Part shown: positions 63,604-64,000 of the stretch, piece after piece
Layout of the letters: the number at the start of each line of letters is the position of its first letter
Position numbering within the stretch: the first letter of the stretch is position 1
DNA from: Allohoeflea poritis
GTDB lineage: Bacteria > Pseudomonadota > Alphaproteobacteria > Rhizobiales > Rhizobiaceae
Assembly: GCF_027889715.1 (NCBI RefSeq)
Contig: NZ_JAPJZH010000013.1
Location: 62,001-126,000 of the forward strand
Length of the DNA: 64,000 nucleotides
Direction of reading: 5' to 3'
Notes under the pieces: generated by a model
Databases searched by the model: none
The model's input: the letters and a program-made list of their open reading frames with translations, nothing else
What the model was told of the DNA's origin: nothing
Program-made: the position numbers and the translations under genes

Positions 63604-64000
63604 ATGGCACGCACGACGAACTGGGTTGTCCTGGGCCTGACGCTGACATTCCTGATCGGCCCGTTCATCATCATCATCTTTGCCGGCGCTTCGGCAGGCG
63701 AATCGCTGGCCTTTCCGCCGGCAGGCCTGTCGCTCAAATGGTATGCCAAGGTTTTCACGGTGGAGAGCTTCCGGCAAAGCTTCATGCTTTCCATGTTCCT
63801 GGCTGTCTTCGGGACCCTGGCCGCCCTGCTGATCGGCGTTCCGGCGGCCTATGCGCTCAACCGCTACAAGCTTCCGGGCGACGAGACCATCCGCACCATT
63901 GTCGCCGCGCCGATCATCGTGCCGGGCATCATTGTCGGGCTGGCGCTGCTGCGATATCTGGTGGTGCCGCTCGATTTCACGGTCACCATGGCTTTGTTCT
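63604..64000 (+). CDS. ABC transporter permease (PotC-like), 3' end cut off
   Basis: The first 132 residues of a second permease: N-terminal helix (VVLGLTLTFLIGPFIIIIF), a short loop, then helices around FMLSMFLAVFGTLAALLIGV. The EAA loop and the expected ATPase gene lie beyond the window. Confidence 0.88.
   Translation, partial: MARTTNWVVLGLTLTFLIGPFIIIIFAGASAGESLAFPPAGLSLKWYAKVFTVESFRQSFMLSMFLAVFGTLAALLIGVPAAYALNRYKLPGDETIRTIVAAPIIVPGIIVGLALLRYLVVPLDFTVTMALF

Overview
The window comes from an alphaproteobacterium of the order Rhizobiales (Hyphomicrobiales). The evidence is the order of its chemotaxis and flagellar genes (cheS-cheY1-cheA-cheW-cheR-cheB-cheY2-cheD-cheT-fliF-visN-visR, then flhB/fliG/fliN/fliM/motA on the opposite strand, then flgF-fliI-flgB-flgC-fliE-flgG-flgA-flgI-motE-flgH-fliL-fliP), which matches the Sinorhizobium/Agrobacterium motility region. 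The GC-rich coding sequence and the rhizobia-specific proteins VisN, VisR, Rem, MotC, MotE, FlaF and FlbT agree. The species cannot be fixed from this sequence.

Layout. 1-2 kb: the end of a polyol dehydrogenase gene, a LysR regulator and a probable 37-residue membrane protein. 2.6-13.3 kb: the chemotaxis operon, led by two receptors, one soluble and one membrane-bound with a C-terminal CheR-docking motif. 13.5-17.1 kb: fliF and the master regulators visN/visR. 17.1-22.2 kb, minus strand: motA-fliM-fliN-fliG-flhB and an unrecognised gene. 22.3-32 kb: the rod, ring, export and ATPase genes. 32-36 kb: three tandem flagellin genes, two of which share 406 identical bases. 36-41.2 kb: a FliH-like gene, motB, motC, fliK and a lytic transglycosylase. 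41.5-47.6 kb: rem, hook and hook-filament junction genes, flaF, flbT, flgD and fliQ.

At 47.6 kb the flagellar series stops after fliQ; the expected flhA and fliR are not in the window. A compact type II-C CRISPR-Cas locus follows: a tracrRNA on the minus strand, cas9 (1108 residues), cas1, cas2, and an array of 15 intact 36-bp repeats plus one degenerate terminal repeat. The region upstream of cas9 holds both an anti-repeat and, about 75 bases away on the same strand, a repeat-like copy that can pair with it. Between them lies a 13-bp hairpin capped by UUCG. This suggests a long-form tracrRNA that folds as a natural single guide, which would be a candidate regulator of its own locus.

53.9-57.7 kb: two glycosyltransferases and a kelch-repeat protein. 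57.7-60.5 kb: an IclR regulator divergent from a class III CoA-transferase and a citryl-CoA-lyase-like gene. 60.6-64 kb: a LacI regulator with two operator-like dyads, followed by a polyamine-type ABC transporter cut by the window end.

The two strongest non-gene signals are the tracrRNA structure and a pair of adjacent hairpins conserved in the 5' leaders of all three flagellin genes. The second hairpin covers the ribosome binding site, and the first shows a compensatory base change. FlbT, a known regulator of flagellin mRNA, is encoded in the same cluster and is the obvious candidate ligand.
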